22,755 bases of DNA from Terana coerulea (taxonomy: Eukaryota > Basidiomycota > Agaricomycetes > Polyporales > Phanerochaetaceae), in NCBI GenBank assembly GCA_024811115.1, contig JAKOGH010000749.1, positions 1 through 22,755 on the forward strand, given 5' to 3'. The translations under genes were made by a program, and so were the position numbers. Under the pieces are notes generated by a model that was not told the origin of the DNA, ran no database searches, and saw nothing but the letters and a program-made list of their open reading frames with translations. This document shows positions 1-12,900 of the stretch, one piece after another (position 1 is the first letter of the stretch; every line of letters starts with the position of its first letter).

Positions 1-2445
1 AGTGGGGCGGGAGCAGGAAGAGCTGTGCAAGCTTTTGCCGAGAGCCGGTCAAGAGAGCGGGCCTGATTCGGCGCAACAGGGTACTTGTATGCGGTCAGTG
101 GGAGCCGCCATCGGAGCGTGAGTGCTTGACGAGAGGCATAGGCGGTGAAAAGGAGCGCATACACCCAGATGTCGCGCATCACGGCAGTCAAGAACAAGGT
201 GGGGAAAATGGCGCGTAAGAGAGGACAGGGCTGAGGCCTGAAGCTTGATGCTTGATGCTTGAGGCCTGTGGGCCGCGTGGGGAGAGGTTTGTTGGAGGAC
301 TTGGGCTTGAGCGTACAGGGAGACGCGTCAGTCCACGCGCCAACTCTCATCGGCATACCCCGATGTGCATGACCATGATCGCTCCGTCGCGGATCACGGT
401 GCCATGTGCTCCACTCGACGCCTTCCCCACAACGTCGCGCTTGCTCCTCACCGGCATCTCCAGCCTCTCACCTTGCTCCTCCGTCTAGCTGTCGCCACCC
501 CCAGCATTTACTCTGCACCAAGCACGTCCTTATCAATATGCCACTACATCCAGAAATCCTGGCAGGCTCGCGCATTCGCCGACGTGCTTTCGCCACTGGC
601 TCGCACACCACCTGGCCTCGGCTCGCGTTCCGGACGACGGTCCCTGTCACACAGGAATACTTGCCTGGGACATGCAGGCATGGGCCCCGGAATTGGTCCT
701 GGCTTTTGAGCCTCCGCCTGAAAGGAGGGTATATTAAGGTAAGTATTAACCTCACGACTGCAGTTCCTTCATAACCGTCGGTCAGAACATCATCGTGCAA
801 GCACCTCAAACTGCGGCTCAGAACGTCGGCATGGCCTTGCATGTACTCTGTGGCTGTACGTATGTCAAACTAGCTGCACGATGAAGGCTTTACTGTGCGG
901 TACGTTCAGTGCTGACGCTGCCTTGGCTACTATAACGCACGTCCCAGACCACAGTAGTGGCCATCGTATGGACTCCTCCACCGCGTGCGGCATCCACGAA
1001 TATTACGAGATGAAGTACCTGTTACTCTGGAAGACCATGTAGGATCGATTCATCAGCAGCCTCCTTACCCGTCGGTTTGAGCACCTGCATGTGCGAAAGT
1101 GCAAGCTCGACCTGTCCGTACCAGACTGGCGGGAAGTTCTCCCGCCGACTACCCACCAAGGTTGATGGTGGGGAGAAGGACGTCAAAGTCATTAATGACT
1201 GAGTGCGTGATCCCTTGACTAAAACAAACTGCCTGCACTGACGGCTATTCAAGGTCTCGGTCTCGTTCTCAACACAAAACTAAGTTTGCAAAACGAAGGG
1301 GCATGAAGCGTGCTCGCAGCACTGGCCGCGTGGTGCCTCTCTTTGTGCTTCTGAGGAGGACGTTGTCAAGCAGCTTGGCCTCTTGGCGGGCGTGGATGCC
1401 ATGAAGTGGATCTAGAGAACGTTCGGGGTATGTTGGGCATGTTTCTTAACTGTTTCACCTCTCATACGCTCGGGTAGTTGCTGTTCTAGGCTGACAAGAG
1501 GATCGTGCGCGAGGTGGGCCCGTGCCCAAGACGAGTCACCGCTGTTATGAGCGCTGGGCACGTCGCCATCGCCGCGGATCGGGGCGGTATACGCAACCAC
1601 GGCGACGTCGGCGCGATCATGGAGAAGCAATGGAGGAGGATGTGCGCAAGAACAAGGGCGAGCTAGGCTTCCATGGTAGAGAGATGTGCTCTCGTCAGAG
1701 ACGTATGACGTGAGTCCACGTCCTGTATCTGCATGACAGGTTATTCAGACAAGCTTTTTGCAGTATAAAGTATGCTTACACTGCGGGATAAACAGTTCTC
1801 CAGGATTAAGTTAACCGCAGGCCTTACGGCACAAGTTGCCCCGGATAAATGCTCTTTACTCGTGTCGTTGACCTTTGTCATCTGCCTCGCATCTTTCACA
1901 ATAACGATGTGTTTCATCGATGTTCCATCTGCCATAGGCGCAATCGGGTGCAAGAGAGTCTCGCCGAGGTGGTTATTAGAACTACAAGGTCGCTATTGTG
2001 ATGACCGTTGTGGCGTTGATGCTGCTCGCTTGACAAGTATTCACCCTCTCTCAGGTCGCGTCAGGTTGCTGCGAATCTTTCTTGCGATGGCTACGACTGA
2101 TACATTTACGTGCCGTGCACTGGTGGCCCGGCTTACGGGTTGAGTGACCAGAAACGAGACATGCCTATGTTTATATCTCGGAGGACAAGTATCGACTGCC
2201 ATACCATTTCAGCGTACACCGTAAATCACTGTAACCAGCCGCTAGAACACGAAGCCTCCGAGAGTACCTATCTGAGCGAAGGATGAACGACTAAAAAAGA
2301 TGAGGATTTGTCGAGTGTGGTTGTTACATCGGATCAGGAAGATATGTGAAGCGCGGCAGAAGGTTCGGAATGAGTCAGCAAGGAGTGCGAGGGCGAGAAG
2401 TGGAGTGCAATGGTGAACGGAAATCCCGAGGATGCAGCAACCTTG
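1..2445. other. No recognisable gene (2.4 kb downstream of NLR-A)
   Basis: I see open frames of 60-125 codons on both strands, but none has a domain, a coherent exon chain or a similarity I recognise. The longest are a plus-strand frame at 1772-2143 and a minus-strand frame at 468-842. A small 7-bp tandem repeat (unit GCTTGAT, three copies) sits at about 243-263, between two AGGCCT sites. A TATA-like TATATTA near 730 is followed by short ATG frames with possible splice sites near 830-1040, but the predicted peptides are too short to support a gene. The minus-strand frame at 1741-1953 reads like a protein remnant without an identifiable family. The 3' untranslated region of NLR-A should lie just below 2446. 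Confidence 0.5.
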
Positions 2446-5400
2446 CTACGTGTCCTGCACGAGCTCCGAGTCCGACCAACACTGCGCCCAGTCCGTGCCG
2501 TGGACGAAGCGACTGAGGTCGAGATCCACACTCAGTGGCGGGGGTGCACCAATTATCTGCTTGAGTCCCATGTTCGGAAGCCGATGGCGGTATTCAGGCG
2601 GAACCCAGAACAGATGCTCTCCGTTGGGTCCCAAGCACCATCCATCGCGGTTCCAGCTTATTCCGATATTGGCACTGTTGTGGGTAGCCGTCGCGTTGGA
2701 TGAGGTTAACGAGGCACCGTCAAGCGTCAAGCCATGAGCTGGCTGCCGAGAGAATAACACCGAAAGGCGCTCTGAATCGACAGTTCCTGAAGACACGGCT
2801 GTGAGTGAGGAGCAAAATTGGGCGAGACATTTCCAGACCTACCTCCCAGCCGGTTACCTTGTGAAACATCCCAGAGTTGCACTATGCCGTCTTCGGTGAG
2901 TCCTGCAATAGTATCACCATTTGTAGAGAAAGTGAGCGATGTTGTCCACCCATTAACGTACAGCAGTCGCACTTGCTGCCGTGTCTTGACATTCCAAACT
3001 CGCACCGCGCTGTCGTGGGACCCAGAGGCCAGGTACTCGCCATCCGGAGAGAACGCGACCGATATGATCCAACCGTCATGGCCTCGTAGGGGTTCTCGGA
3101 GACTTTCCCCAGTTGTGCAATCCCAAATACAAATGGTCCCGTCAGCGGTGCCGGAGGAAAGATGTAGGCCATCTGGTGAAAACAAGATGGAGCAGAGCCA
3201 GTCACTGTGCCCTTTGACCTCCCACAAGACCTTGCCAGTTGACGAGACCAGAAGGCGCACCTTTCCCTCTCACTTGCCAGCGCCAGGCGTGAGCAGTCTG
3301 GTGAAAACCGAGCGTAAAGTATCTCACTGCCATCTCCCAGGCTGCACCGGACAGCAGCCCAGCCATCACCAAAGGACCACTTCTGGAGTTCTCCTGCTGA
3401 GGCCGACCATGCATGCCGGCCATCTGCTGACAGTGCCACAGCCATTACAGCGTCTGGATGTGCAGAAGGGAAGCCCTGGTGGAGATCGAGGGACGCTGTG
3501 TGCCAGAATCGTATGCCGCCCTCGTCGTCGCCCGAAATGATTGTTGACCCATCAGCAGAGACAGCGAGATGTTTCACTCTTGCTGATGTGTGGACCTCCT
3601 GTGACCTGCGGATCACTGTTGCAATCTCTGTCTGCCAGATACATAGTTGACTGCTGGCCAATCCAGTCAGTAACTCTGTTGTTCCATTTATGAAAGCGAA
3701 GGCAGTGATTTGTGACTTCTGTGAGTCTGTGGCGCCTTCAGACTGAAGTACACCATCGGAAATCCTCCAGTGCCGTACTGTTTGGTCACTTGAGCTGGAG
3801 ATGAGATGCTTGCCATCTGCGGTAAAGGCCACTGAGCAGACCCGGGCAGAGTGCCCGGAGAACAGTGTGTGTGCTCCAGTGCTCAGATCCCAGACTTGGA
3901 CTGTGGTGTCGTCCGATCCAGATGCAAGAGTGCGACTGTCAGGTGAAAATGCAATGCACCGTATGTGTCCATTGTGGCCTGCGAGGGGAAGCCGCATTGC
4001 CTCGTACGTGGATGTGCTCCAAAGACGCACAGTGCAGTCGTCATAGCCAACAGCAATGCAAGAACTGTCGGGCGCAAATGCGACACAGTTCGCATCCGAG
4101 ATGTCTCGCAGCTCCTTGAGAACCTGGCCATCTTCTGCTGCTTGTACGCACAGCCCTCGGGAGGATGCAGTTGCTACTGCTTGCCCATCTGGGGAAAATG
4201 CGACCGCCCGCACCCATTCTTGGCTGTCCCGATTGCCATTGATATGGAGGGTTTTACCCGATGACACCTCCCACATCCGGGTTTTCCCATCCCAGGAGAC
4301 TGACACTAGGCGGGAGCCGTCTGGCGAGAAACACACGGACCAAAACCCAGTTTGCATGCCTGAGAAGAGGCGGAAGCGCACCATGCCCCGTATTTGTGTC
4401 CCATACGTGGATGGTCTTGTCCACTGAGGCTGTTGCAACAAGGCTCCCATCAGGGGAGTATGCTATGACACGAAGACCACCAGTGTGCGCTTCCTGGGTG
4501 GTGAGGAGCAGCCGGCCACTGGCAATGTCCCTGATAGTGAGGTGATGATCGTTGGTAGCGGTCGCAACCCGATTGCCATCAGGAGAAACGGCAGAAGCGC
4601 CCCAGCCGTTCGTGAAGGAGATGAAGTCATTAGATACAGAAGGCGACGGATCGCTGAAGTGGAGCCTGCGGGGGATGTGGGGCGCAAATCGGCGGAATAG
4701 AGGGCTGGTCGGAGGAAGAGCCGGGATGACGGACAGATACAGATGGCAGGCTGATTCCTCGATGACATCCAGCCTGCGATTGGCACGGAGACAGCTCCAG
4801 GCCTCCATTGCAAGTGTCGCCGCACTCGGAGCCGACACATTCGAGCCTGGTCCCTTGAATTGATAGATACAAATACATGTTAGATACCGTTGAACTTGAG
4901 ATGTGATCACATACCATGTCAAAGTCTGCAATCTGTCGGAGGGTATCAAGCGCAATATACTTTAGTATCCCCAGTAGACTGAGCACCTCGAGCCAGAAGA
5001 GAAGCTTCTCTGAAATTAGCTGCTGTGTCAAATCGTGGAGCCTTGAATCAAAGTGTTGGCCGGATGCTGCCTTCTTGAGATGATCCTGCAGAAACTTGCA
5101 TGCGTACACGAGCGGCTGCGATATGTGTTGGCCGATGCGTTCCCGAAGGCTAGTAATCTGCGCGTTCATCTCGTACGAGGACTCGAGCTGACAGATGTTG
5201 AATTTGAGCCTTCGGCACAATGCTCCTATACAACCTTGGGCCATTGCCCTGTGCCATAGGATCTGCAGACACAAAGAATGGACCGCTGCGCTTAGAGTCC
5301 AATCAAGAAGTCGCGAAAGGATGTGTGCAGGGGTTGTACAATGCCGCTCCACGTCTTCTGAGGCTACGTTGCTGAGCAGTGAGCCCATATACCCGAGAAC

Positions 5401-7813
5401 GTTTCCTGCATCTAGATCTTGGTCTTCGCTTCCGGCAGAGAGCAGAAGTTCCTGCAAGGCCGTCCGGGATAGCGGCTCCTCGGCAAAAGCACTGCGGCGA
5501 TGACCAAGCGAAACCTTTCCATGCCGCGATCGTCCGATGTGACAAACACCTGGCCAAGTACCGCGGTATACAGGGAGTCCAAATGATCCTCGGCATGTCC
5601 CCCAGATTTCCAGACCTGACCAAGAGCTCATATCGATCGCGTGGAGTAGACCCTCCTTGGCCAGGGGCACGTATCACTGAACAAGAAAGAAAAGCCCATT
5701 GGAAGAGCCCTTGAGCCGCCTCGGTAAGCTCTTTGCAGTCCTTTTCGTCGATGCTTGGATGATACTGTTTCAACTCCCTAGAGATATATTGGAAAATGTC
5801 GTCATTGGTGGAAAAGGAGCTGAGCACGTCGATGCTCTGCGCAAGAATGAGTTCAGAATGGTCTGCCTGCGTGAAGGGGATGATGTCGTTCTCCAAACGT
5901 GACGTGATGAAAAAGCGTAGGTTGGCTGGAAGGTCCTGGGCTCGCTCCAAGATGAGGGATATCAGCGCAGACCGTTTCGTTGCATCGCCGCTTTCGTCCA
6001 ACGCGTCGAGTACAACGACCAGTGGGCCGACGAGGGTGAGCTTCTTGAGGGGCTCTAGTAGAAAGTGCTTGAACTGGTCCATGAGATCCTTCGTCCCTTG
6101 AAGCGAAGTCTTCTTGCCGACGGGCGGCAGAAAGTGCGCGGTAGACACCGTCATCGAGCTCGGCGAGGTCCTTCGCAATGGTTGGCAACACAAGCTGAAT
6201 ACGGTCGGGCGCGTTCCGGCTGAAGGCGAACGAGGACCCAAGCCGACCTAGTGCTCCAACGCGCTGGGCCACCGAATGAGCGATTGTCGATTTTCCCTTC
6301 CCAGCGAGGCCGTGGAGCAGAAATATGCGAGGTGCGTCTGGCTGTGTCACCCACTCCATAATATCCTTCAGAATGTCCACTCGAGTACCCTCTAAGCAGC
6401 ACTTGCTGGAGCCCAATGTTGCACCGTCGGCGTAAGGCATCTTCATCAAGTCAAGTCTCGTTCCTAATGCGAATAAATGGTATGTCAAGGCATTCTCGAA
6501 TCACTAAACCAGAAATAAAATGTTTATCGGATAATAGGTTGGATACGAAGGATGCAATTAATGTACATGGAGGTGAAAACGTACCGATGGAATCCAGGCT
6601 ATTCGTAACCCGGGTAACCACAATCTCCTTCAGCTCCCTCAGTTCTCCAACTCCAGTGGCGACGGTCACATTGAGCATATTCGCAGATATGGCCAAATGG
6701 ACCAGGACGCGGTCCTCAAACTCCTTCCGCAATGTGTTCAAGGCGGTGGCATACTCGTCAATCTGGGAGCCCATGGTTGTGTTGGCAGAGAAGTACTGCT
6801 TGTCTGACCGTGGGCGTGCGTGAGTATGCGCCGTTCTCTGCAGTAGAGGAAGCCAGAGCAACGTACATGTTGATGAATGCGCATAGTCACGAAGAACAAT
6901 GCAACACTCGACTGTCTGCAACGATATACGTTCGAAGAGGTCCTGCGCGTTATTGATTGTGGGATCACAGTCATGGAGATGGGCGACGATGCTGTAGAAG
7001 GTGTCGATCTTCTCAATCAAGTCGTGAATCCTCTTGTCGATGTCTTGCTTGGACTTGTAGAACTAACCTCAACGGCGTCAATACAACAGAGGCGGGAGAT
7101 ACCGAAGCTACATGTACCCACCGTATATGCGACGGAAAGAATGCTCCACGCGAGGTCTGCGTATGGATGCACCTACGAGATGAAGGGATAAGAAGTGAAC
7201 ATCTACGTAGCCAAGAACCATGCACGTACCTTGCTAAGTTTGCTCATCAGGTCGTTGAATATCTTGATTTTTTGAGTAGCTGGCCGCAGATCTCGGCTGT
7301 CGATTTCGTCGCTTGGATAAGGCCAGTAGCTGGATCCACGTTCTTGATAAGAGACCCTTCCTCCCTCGGCGCGAGCTGCTTGACTTGCTCGAGTAGTGCC
7401 TTGACAGTCGCTACCGGATTGAATGATCGGATGTAAGCAATAGTGACTGCGGGTGAAGTATGCACGGCGTACTGTCACATGTGATATTGAGCCATAATGT
7501 TACTTCAGGGTCCATAGAAACCTCAATCGCTGGGAGGAAATGCATAATAGGTAAAGAGCTCATACATGGAATCATCCTGCGACGTACGCTTTCCATTCAA
7601 AATCATGTCAGCATCCACATCAGCGGTGCCGCTCCGGACAAGTTTTGTCTTCACGAGTTTGCTACGGCTCCATATCTCCGTGGCGAGCGTAGCTGGCAGC
7701 ACCAGCGCACTGATATCTTCAATGTTAGTATCGCTGGGAATATCTGCCGGAGAAGAAAATTTGCCCACCAGTCAAAGGTCTGGTTCCATTCCGGTCCGCG
7801 TGATTTCTTCGAG
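2446..7813 (-). pseudogene. NLR-A: 5'-truncated C2-NACHT-WD40 NLR-like gene with many frame breaks
   Basis: Fungal NLR-type STAND protein: a NACHT NTPase switch with a WD40 sensor. Exons inferred on the minus strand: 7813-7769 (cut by the LTR), 7709-7588, 7529-7230, 7172-7122, 7062-6867, 6803-6585, 6463-4915, 4853-2843, 2786-2446. The first partial exon reads SKKSRGPEWNQTFD, which fits the middle strands of a C2 domain; the N-terminal half is missing. A helical region follows (VHPYADLAWSIL; QTVECCIVLRDYAH). The NACHT domain has Walker A GLAGKGKST near 6290-6316, Walker B LVVVLDALDES near 6000 and an ITSR sensor-like motif. About 14 WD repeats lie between 4700 and 2850, and the protein ends in a LDLSRFVHG tail with stop at 2446. 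The frame changes by one base at about 7470, 7270, 6123, 5585, 5487, 5345, 5300, 5245, 4344 and 3267, several in homopolymers. It is probably a pseudogene; indel-type sequence errors could explain part of this. Intron positions match NLR-B. Confidence 0.85.
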
Positions 7814-8174
7814 TGTTAAGACCAAAGGTCGTTGCGCAATGAGCTGGGGCTCAATGCGACTCTGAGGGCTATTACGGAGGTTTCCCTCTAGCACGCAGAG
7901 ACTGACCAGAGATATCGATGTTAATAAACAAAGAGATCGCAGTTAAGGCTATGAGGCCTTGACTGGTCGATCTTTATACTACTGTACAAGATGGTGGCGT
8001 GGGAAGCATACTACGTATCCGTACTAGTGTTGAGACTAGTAGATGAGTCTGGGCAGGGCGTAGGGTACGCTACGCTAGCTGAGTCATAGGGCATAGGGCG
8101 AGGTGAGTCATGAGTCGCGAACCGAGCCGATATTGCTAATCGTTCGAATAAAAGAAATAACTCTGTCCGTAACA
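7814..8174 (-). repeat. 3' LTR (361 bp)
   Basis: Direct repeat of 15336-15695. On the plus strand it runs from TGTTAAGACC to TCCGTAACA. Two differences were found against the other copy: an extra A in the AAA run near 7824-7826, and T instead of C at about 8094 (GGCATAGGG against GGCACAGGG). It directly abuts the truncated C2 exon of NLR-A; an in-frame stop forms at the LTR edge, so no read-through fusion with NLR-A is possible in the C2 frame. Confidence 0.97.
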
Positions 8175-8184
8175 TTACCCCCTA
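8175..8184 (-). other. Polypurine tract of the retrotransposon
   Basis: On the coding (minus) strand the bases directly upstream of the 3' LTR read ATAGGGGGTAA, purine-rich with a run of five G. This is the expected place and composition for the plus-strand DNA primer of an LTR retrotransposon. The call rests on position and base content only. Confidence 0.6.
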
Positions 8185-9963
8185 TCCAGTCTGAAAGTCC
8201 CCGACTTTCTTCAACCATAGTACCTTCCTTGGTCGTAGGTCGGGTCTTCGTCGATCTCGTACTCGGGGAGTAGGGACGCGCGGTCGAGTCGTGTATTGAG
8301 TGGGGCAATCTTTTGCGTAGTGACCGGGCTTGTATTGGTGGCATTTCCAGCAACGATATTGGTTGCACCATGCGCCCCAGTGTCCCTGTTCTCCACAAAT
8401 CATGCATGCGTCGTTGGGTTTGGGTCGGTGGGAGTAGGGTGAGAATCGTGTGTTCGGTGGCGGTGTATGGTGTCGAGGAATGATTGGCGAGGTGGATGAC
8501 GAGCCTACCAGTGTGGTTGCCGATGTAGAACCCGACCCCATGCGGTTGACTTTGTAACGCATGTCCTTGTGCCCGCTGAGAGTAAGGGGGCCAGGTCCGT
8601 TCGATTGGCCTTGAAACGCATGTCCTTTCCTCCTCCTTTGCACTCCCTGGTATGCCGTGGTGGTATGACGGGGGTGGATGTCGGTCGAGGGATGAGTGAC
8701 GGGTGAGCAGGTCGAGGTGCGATGGGAGGGAACGTTGGCTTCTTGATCGTCCACTTGGATCCGGAGGTGTCGGTGTCAGTGGATTTGGTGGGTGCAGCCG
8801 GTGAGGGAACGGGTTGTCCGAGGACTTTCATGAGTTCATCGAAAGCTTTGATGACCTCCGGGTGAACGTCTTGGTCATCGGACGGTTCGCGCTTCATCGG
8901 CTGTTTTCCTGCCTCTTCGCCTCCTTCTGCCGCCTTCTCTTCGCGTTTGGCAATCTTAGCCTGTCGCTGTGCGGGGTTAGTGCCGCCCATGCTCGCTGGA
9001 AGTCGTTGTCGCTCTCGTCGCTGTCCGTTTCCACAGTAGCAGCCATAGATTTCGGAGCATTTGTCTGGCCATTTGCCGGTGTTCTCGGAGGATCGACGGC
9101 GATGGGTTCAGCCACTGTCGTAGCGCAGCGTCGGAGGGGGGATCGGTATGGGTGCGTTGGATGGGTCGGACGGTGTCCGACCAATGTAGCTCGTGCCAAA
9201 CGACCATTCCGACTGAGGGATCGGAGGCGACGGTGACCAGATGGAGGTGTGTCGCGGGCGGTGGTGTAACGTAATCAAGGAGTGGAGATGCAGAGGCCGG
9301 CGGGAGAGTGAGGAACATACGGCTGCTCGTCGACTCCCGGCTGCGCGACTTCCGGTCGTGGATACAGCGTAGCCGAACTTCTCGTATGGTATGGGCTGGC
9401 GTATAGCGCGATGAATGAACTGGACACAAGTCTGGATTCGCCCACACGTAGTAGGGATTCCAAGGTTTGGTCCATAACCGACGCGTGGTGTTCGAGGCAT
9501 CGCTTCGCCTGGTCTCGAGCTCCTTCCAGTTGCTCGACCATTTTTGGAAGTGATCCAGATGGCGTGCTTCGGCTCTGGCGTGGATAAGGATACGACGAGG
9601 AGTAAAATCGGAGAAGAGCTCATCTCCGTCTGGAACAAGGACGGGTTCGCGAACGCACTCGAGGAGGGCCTCGATGAGTCGTTGCTTGCGTTGCTTGGCC
9701 TCGTCTCCTTGGACGTAGTCGAGCGACGACTGTCCTCGCTGAAGCCTGGAGAATATTCCGTCGATATGAGTATCGTATCTATAATATTCGAGTAGAGACT
9801 GAATGAGGTTTCCCGGTTCCTCGCGTTCGACAAGGACGGGTCCGGAAACTTCTGAGATGAGGGGAAGGGTGAAGTCCTTGGTAGAATTGGCGGTGCCAAT
9901 CCAGCGGTTGACGGTGTTAGCGATGGGTTGAAGTGTAGCATTGCGAGTGGGGGCTGATGACAT
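8182..9963 (-). pseudogene. Third coding region of the element: zinc-knuckle protein downstream of pol, frame-broken
   Basis: Starts with an ATG at 9963, 19 nt after the pol frame stops at 9982, and ends with a stop just before the polypurine tract. The frame runs 9963 to about 9110, then continues in other frames to 8505 and to 8182, so at least two or three single-base shifts are present. The N-terminal third has no motif I recognise. The middle is acidic and lysine/glutamate-rich (KREEKAAEGGEEAGKQ), followed by a proline/threonine-rich stretch. The C-terminus has two knuckles: CMICGEQGHWGAWC (CX2CX4HX4C) and CWKCHQYKPGHYAKDC (CX2CX6HX4C, two residues longer than usual). Knuckles of this type bind nucleic acid in Gag proteins. 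This is a second knuckle protein in addition to Gag, in the place where some elements carry env. A short imperfect duplication lies at 8546-8569 and 8605-8628. Function unknown. Confidence 0.65.
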
Positions 9964-9981
9964 GTTCGAGTGCAGGTTGGT

Positions 9982-12900
9982 TTAGAGGAGTGTTGAGAGG
10001 ATGAGGATGGTGGCCAAGTGCTGAGTCTTCTTATACTCGGTGAGGACCTCTGACGCCTGCCCAAGCTCGTCCTTTGTCATCCATTGGTTTTCTTCGTCGG
10101 ACTGCCCTTTCCACTTGACGAGGTACTGCGTGTTGTTCCCGCGCCTTCGATGATTCAGGATGGCTTCGACTTCGTACATCTCCTGACCGTCCACGAGATC
10201 TGGCGGTGGGATTTCGAAGTTAGGTCCATGCTGCTCTGTCTCCTGATAAGGGGTCAGCAGGGATGCGTGGAAGGTGTCGTGACATTTCATCCTCTTTGGT
10301 AAGGCCAGCTGATAGACCACGGGGGATAGAACTTTCTTAATTTTGAATGGTCCTTCTCGTTTTGGTGATAGCTTTCGGTTGGGGTACCCCGTGTTCAGGT
10401 TCCTTGTATCAAGCCAGACCTTCTGACCTTGGGTAAAGGGTTTGAACTGACCCCGTGTCTTTCTTATCATGAATTGCACTGCCATGTCGAGGGCCGCAGC
10501 TGCTTCTTCTTTTGCTTTGCTGTGATCTTCCATCCAAATCTGGGTGGTAGGGACGTTGACGATTCAAACGCTGTGGGAATTGCTTTGGGATGGGATCCGT
10601 GCATGAGGAAGAAGGGGAATGTTTACGTTGCGGAGTGTTCTCGATTGTTGTGTGCGAATTCAGCATCAGCCAGGTAGTCTACCCATTCGGTGGGGTGTGC
10701 GTGGCAGAAGATGCGAAGGTAGGTTTCGAGTTCTTGGTTAACTCGTTCTGTTTCTCCGTCTGTTTGGGGATGATAGGCGGTGGACATGCTTCTTTTGACT
10801 CCTAGGAGTCTCCAGAGTTCTTCCATGACTTTTGATGCGAATTGGGGGCCTCTGTCTGATAGGAATTTGTCGGGCATGCCAAATCGCTTGTAGACGTGTC
10901 GGTGGTAGAGTTTCGCTGTTCTATAGCATCTATTTCCTTCGTACATGGGATAAAAATTACCCCCTTTGTAGCATCGTGGTCGACCACGACCATTACTGAG
11001 TCTTTTCCTTCAGCTTCGGGGAGTGCCGAGATGAAGTCGCACGTTCACGAAAGCGAACGGTCGTCCCCTATGTTCTGGTTTCAATGGAGTTAACGGTGGA
11101 ATCGTGGGGTGTGTGTTGACTTTCATTTGTTGACAAAGAGCGCATCCTTTCACGAATTGTCCTACAAATGCTGCCATTCCTGGCCAGTAGTAATCTCGAC
11201 GTAGAAGTTCCAGTGTTTTGTACTTTCCCGTCCTGATGACTGGGCTTCATGGTATAGGTCTGTGATATCGGTTCGGAGGTCTTTGTTACTTGGTACGTAG
11301 CATTTGCCGTTGAACATGAGTAGTCCGTTTTGCATGGTCCAGTCCGTTTTGTTTGTGCGCCCTAAGGGTTTCCTGTCTTCCTTCGGCTACTTCTATTGCT
11401 TTGAGCCCGTATTCATCGTCTCCTAGGGCTATACGAATTCGATCTCCCATGACATAGTCCGTGGTGATTGTGCTTCGGATGTCCTGGGACCACTGGATGT
11501 TGGTGAATAAATGATCGGGGAGTACTATCGCGTCTGCGAACAGTTCGTCTGGAAGGAGTGTTTCATCCTCGTTATCGTGATCTGAGTCGTCGAGATGTCC
11601 TAGGCGTGATATCGTGTCGGATTGCACTAGAGTGGGACCTTTGCAGTATTCGAGTTTCATGTCAAAGTCCGACAAAACAGTTTCCATCGTGCTTGTCTTC
11701 GGTTTAATCGTCGAGCGGATCGGAAATACGTGAGATTCTTGTGGTCTGTGAGTACTCGCACGGGATGGGGAGATCCGTGAATGTAATGTCTCCATTCTTC
11801 GAGGGCTCGTACTATTCCGAATAGTTCACGGTCGTAGATTTCGTAGTTCCGTTCTGGTTGATTAAAACTTTTTGACAGGTATGCCACTGGGTGCCAATCT
11901 CCGTTTTCGTCCGGTTGTCGTAGTACCCCTCCCGTCGCGAAATTTAGATGCGTCTGACTCGATGAGGAAGGGTTTAGACGTGTCGGGTAATATGAGGACT
12001 GGGGACGAGGTGAACCGTTGTTTCAAGGTTTGAAGGCTTTCTGGCATTCCGTTGACCAATTCCAAGCTATCCCTTTTCTAGTGAGCTCGTTTAAGGGGTC
12101 GCGCGAGGTCGGAAAAGTGACTGATGAAGCGTCTGTAGAAATTGCCAAATCCGAGAAAGGCTCGTACTTGTTTTACCGTGGTGGGTGCCGGCCAGTCGAT
12201 TATTCCCTGAATTTTCGCCTGGTCCATAAGGACTTTATTATGCCGGATGATTACCCCTAGGAAGTCTACTTCTTCTGACGTCGAATGCGCATTTCTCGAG
12301 TTTGCAATAGAGATCGTTGTCGTCTAGTTTCTTCAGTACTCGTTTGGTTCGTTCGTTGTTCTTCATCTTCGGAGTGAAGCATCATGTCGTCCATGTAGAT
12401 AGTTAACCATCCTTCATCGACTTCGTCGCGGAATATGTGGTCCATCATTGCCTGGAAGGTTGCCGGGGAGTTGCACATGCCAAAAACATAACCATTGGTT
12501 CGAACAACCCTTGATTGGTTTTAAACGCTCCCTTCCATTGATCACCATCCTTGATCCTGATGTTGTTGTACCCAGCTCTGAGATCGAGCTTGGTAAAAAT
12601 CGTGGATCCTTGGAGTTTGTCGATGAGTTCGCCAATGAGAGGTAGCGGATATGTATTCTTGACTGTTCCTTCGTTAAGGTACCGGTAGTCTTGGCATGGT
12701 CTTAGTGATCCGTCTTTCTTGCCTACAAAGAAGAATGGTGATGCCATGGGGGATTTCGATGGTCGAATGTATCCTTTACGAAGATTTTCCTCTAGAAACT
12801 CCTTGAGTTTCTCCTGTTCCAGAGGTGACAGCGGGTACACTTTGCAATCTTTTGGTACAAAGTCATCCTTGAGGTCGATGGCGTGATCGTATGGACGGGA

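Noticed and set aside
830..1045. Possible small plus-strand gene with ATG codons near 831 and 882, splice-like sites and a TATA-like element at 730
   Set aside because: The predicted exons code for peptides under 40 residues with no signal peptide or family, and several splicing choices fit equally well.
1741..1953. Minus-strand frame of 70 codons that looks protein-like
   Set aside because: No motif recognised, no neighbouring exon found and an overlapping frame on the other strand; not enough to call a gene.
2818..3540. Plus-strand open frame of 240 codons
   Set aside because: Antisense shadow of the WD40 exon of NLR-A; the repeated PSGE-like motifs are the reverse complement of SPDG-containing repeats.
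8546..8628. Short direct repeat around ACGCATGTCCTT as a tandem array or CRISPR-like unit
   Set aside because: Only two imperfect copies about 59 bp apart inside a coding region; it is a local duplication.
9544..9795. Plus-strand frame of 83 codons in the element
   Set aside because: Lies antisense to the third coding region, which has coherent order and zinc knuckles; no independent support.
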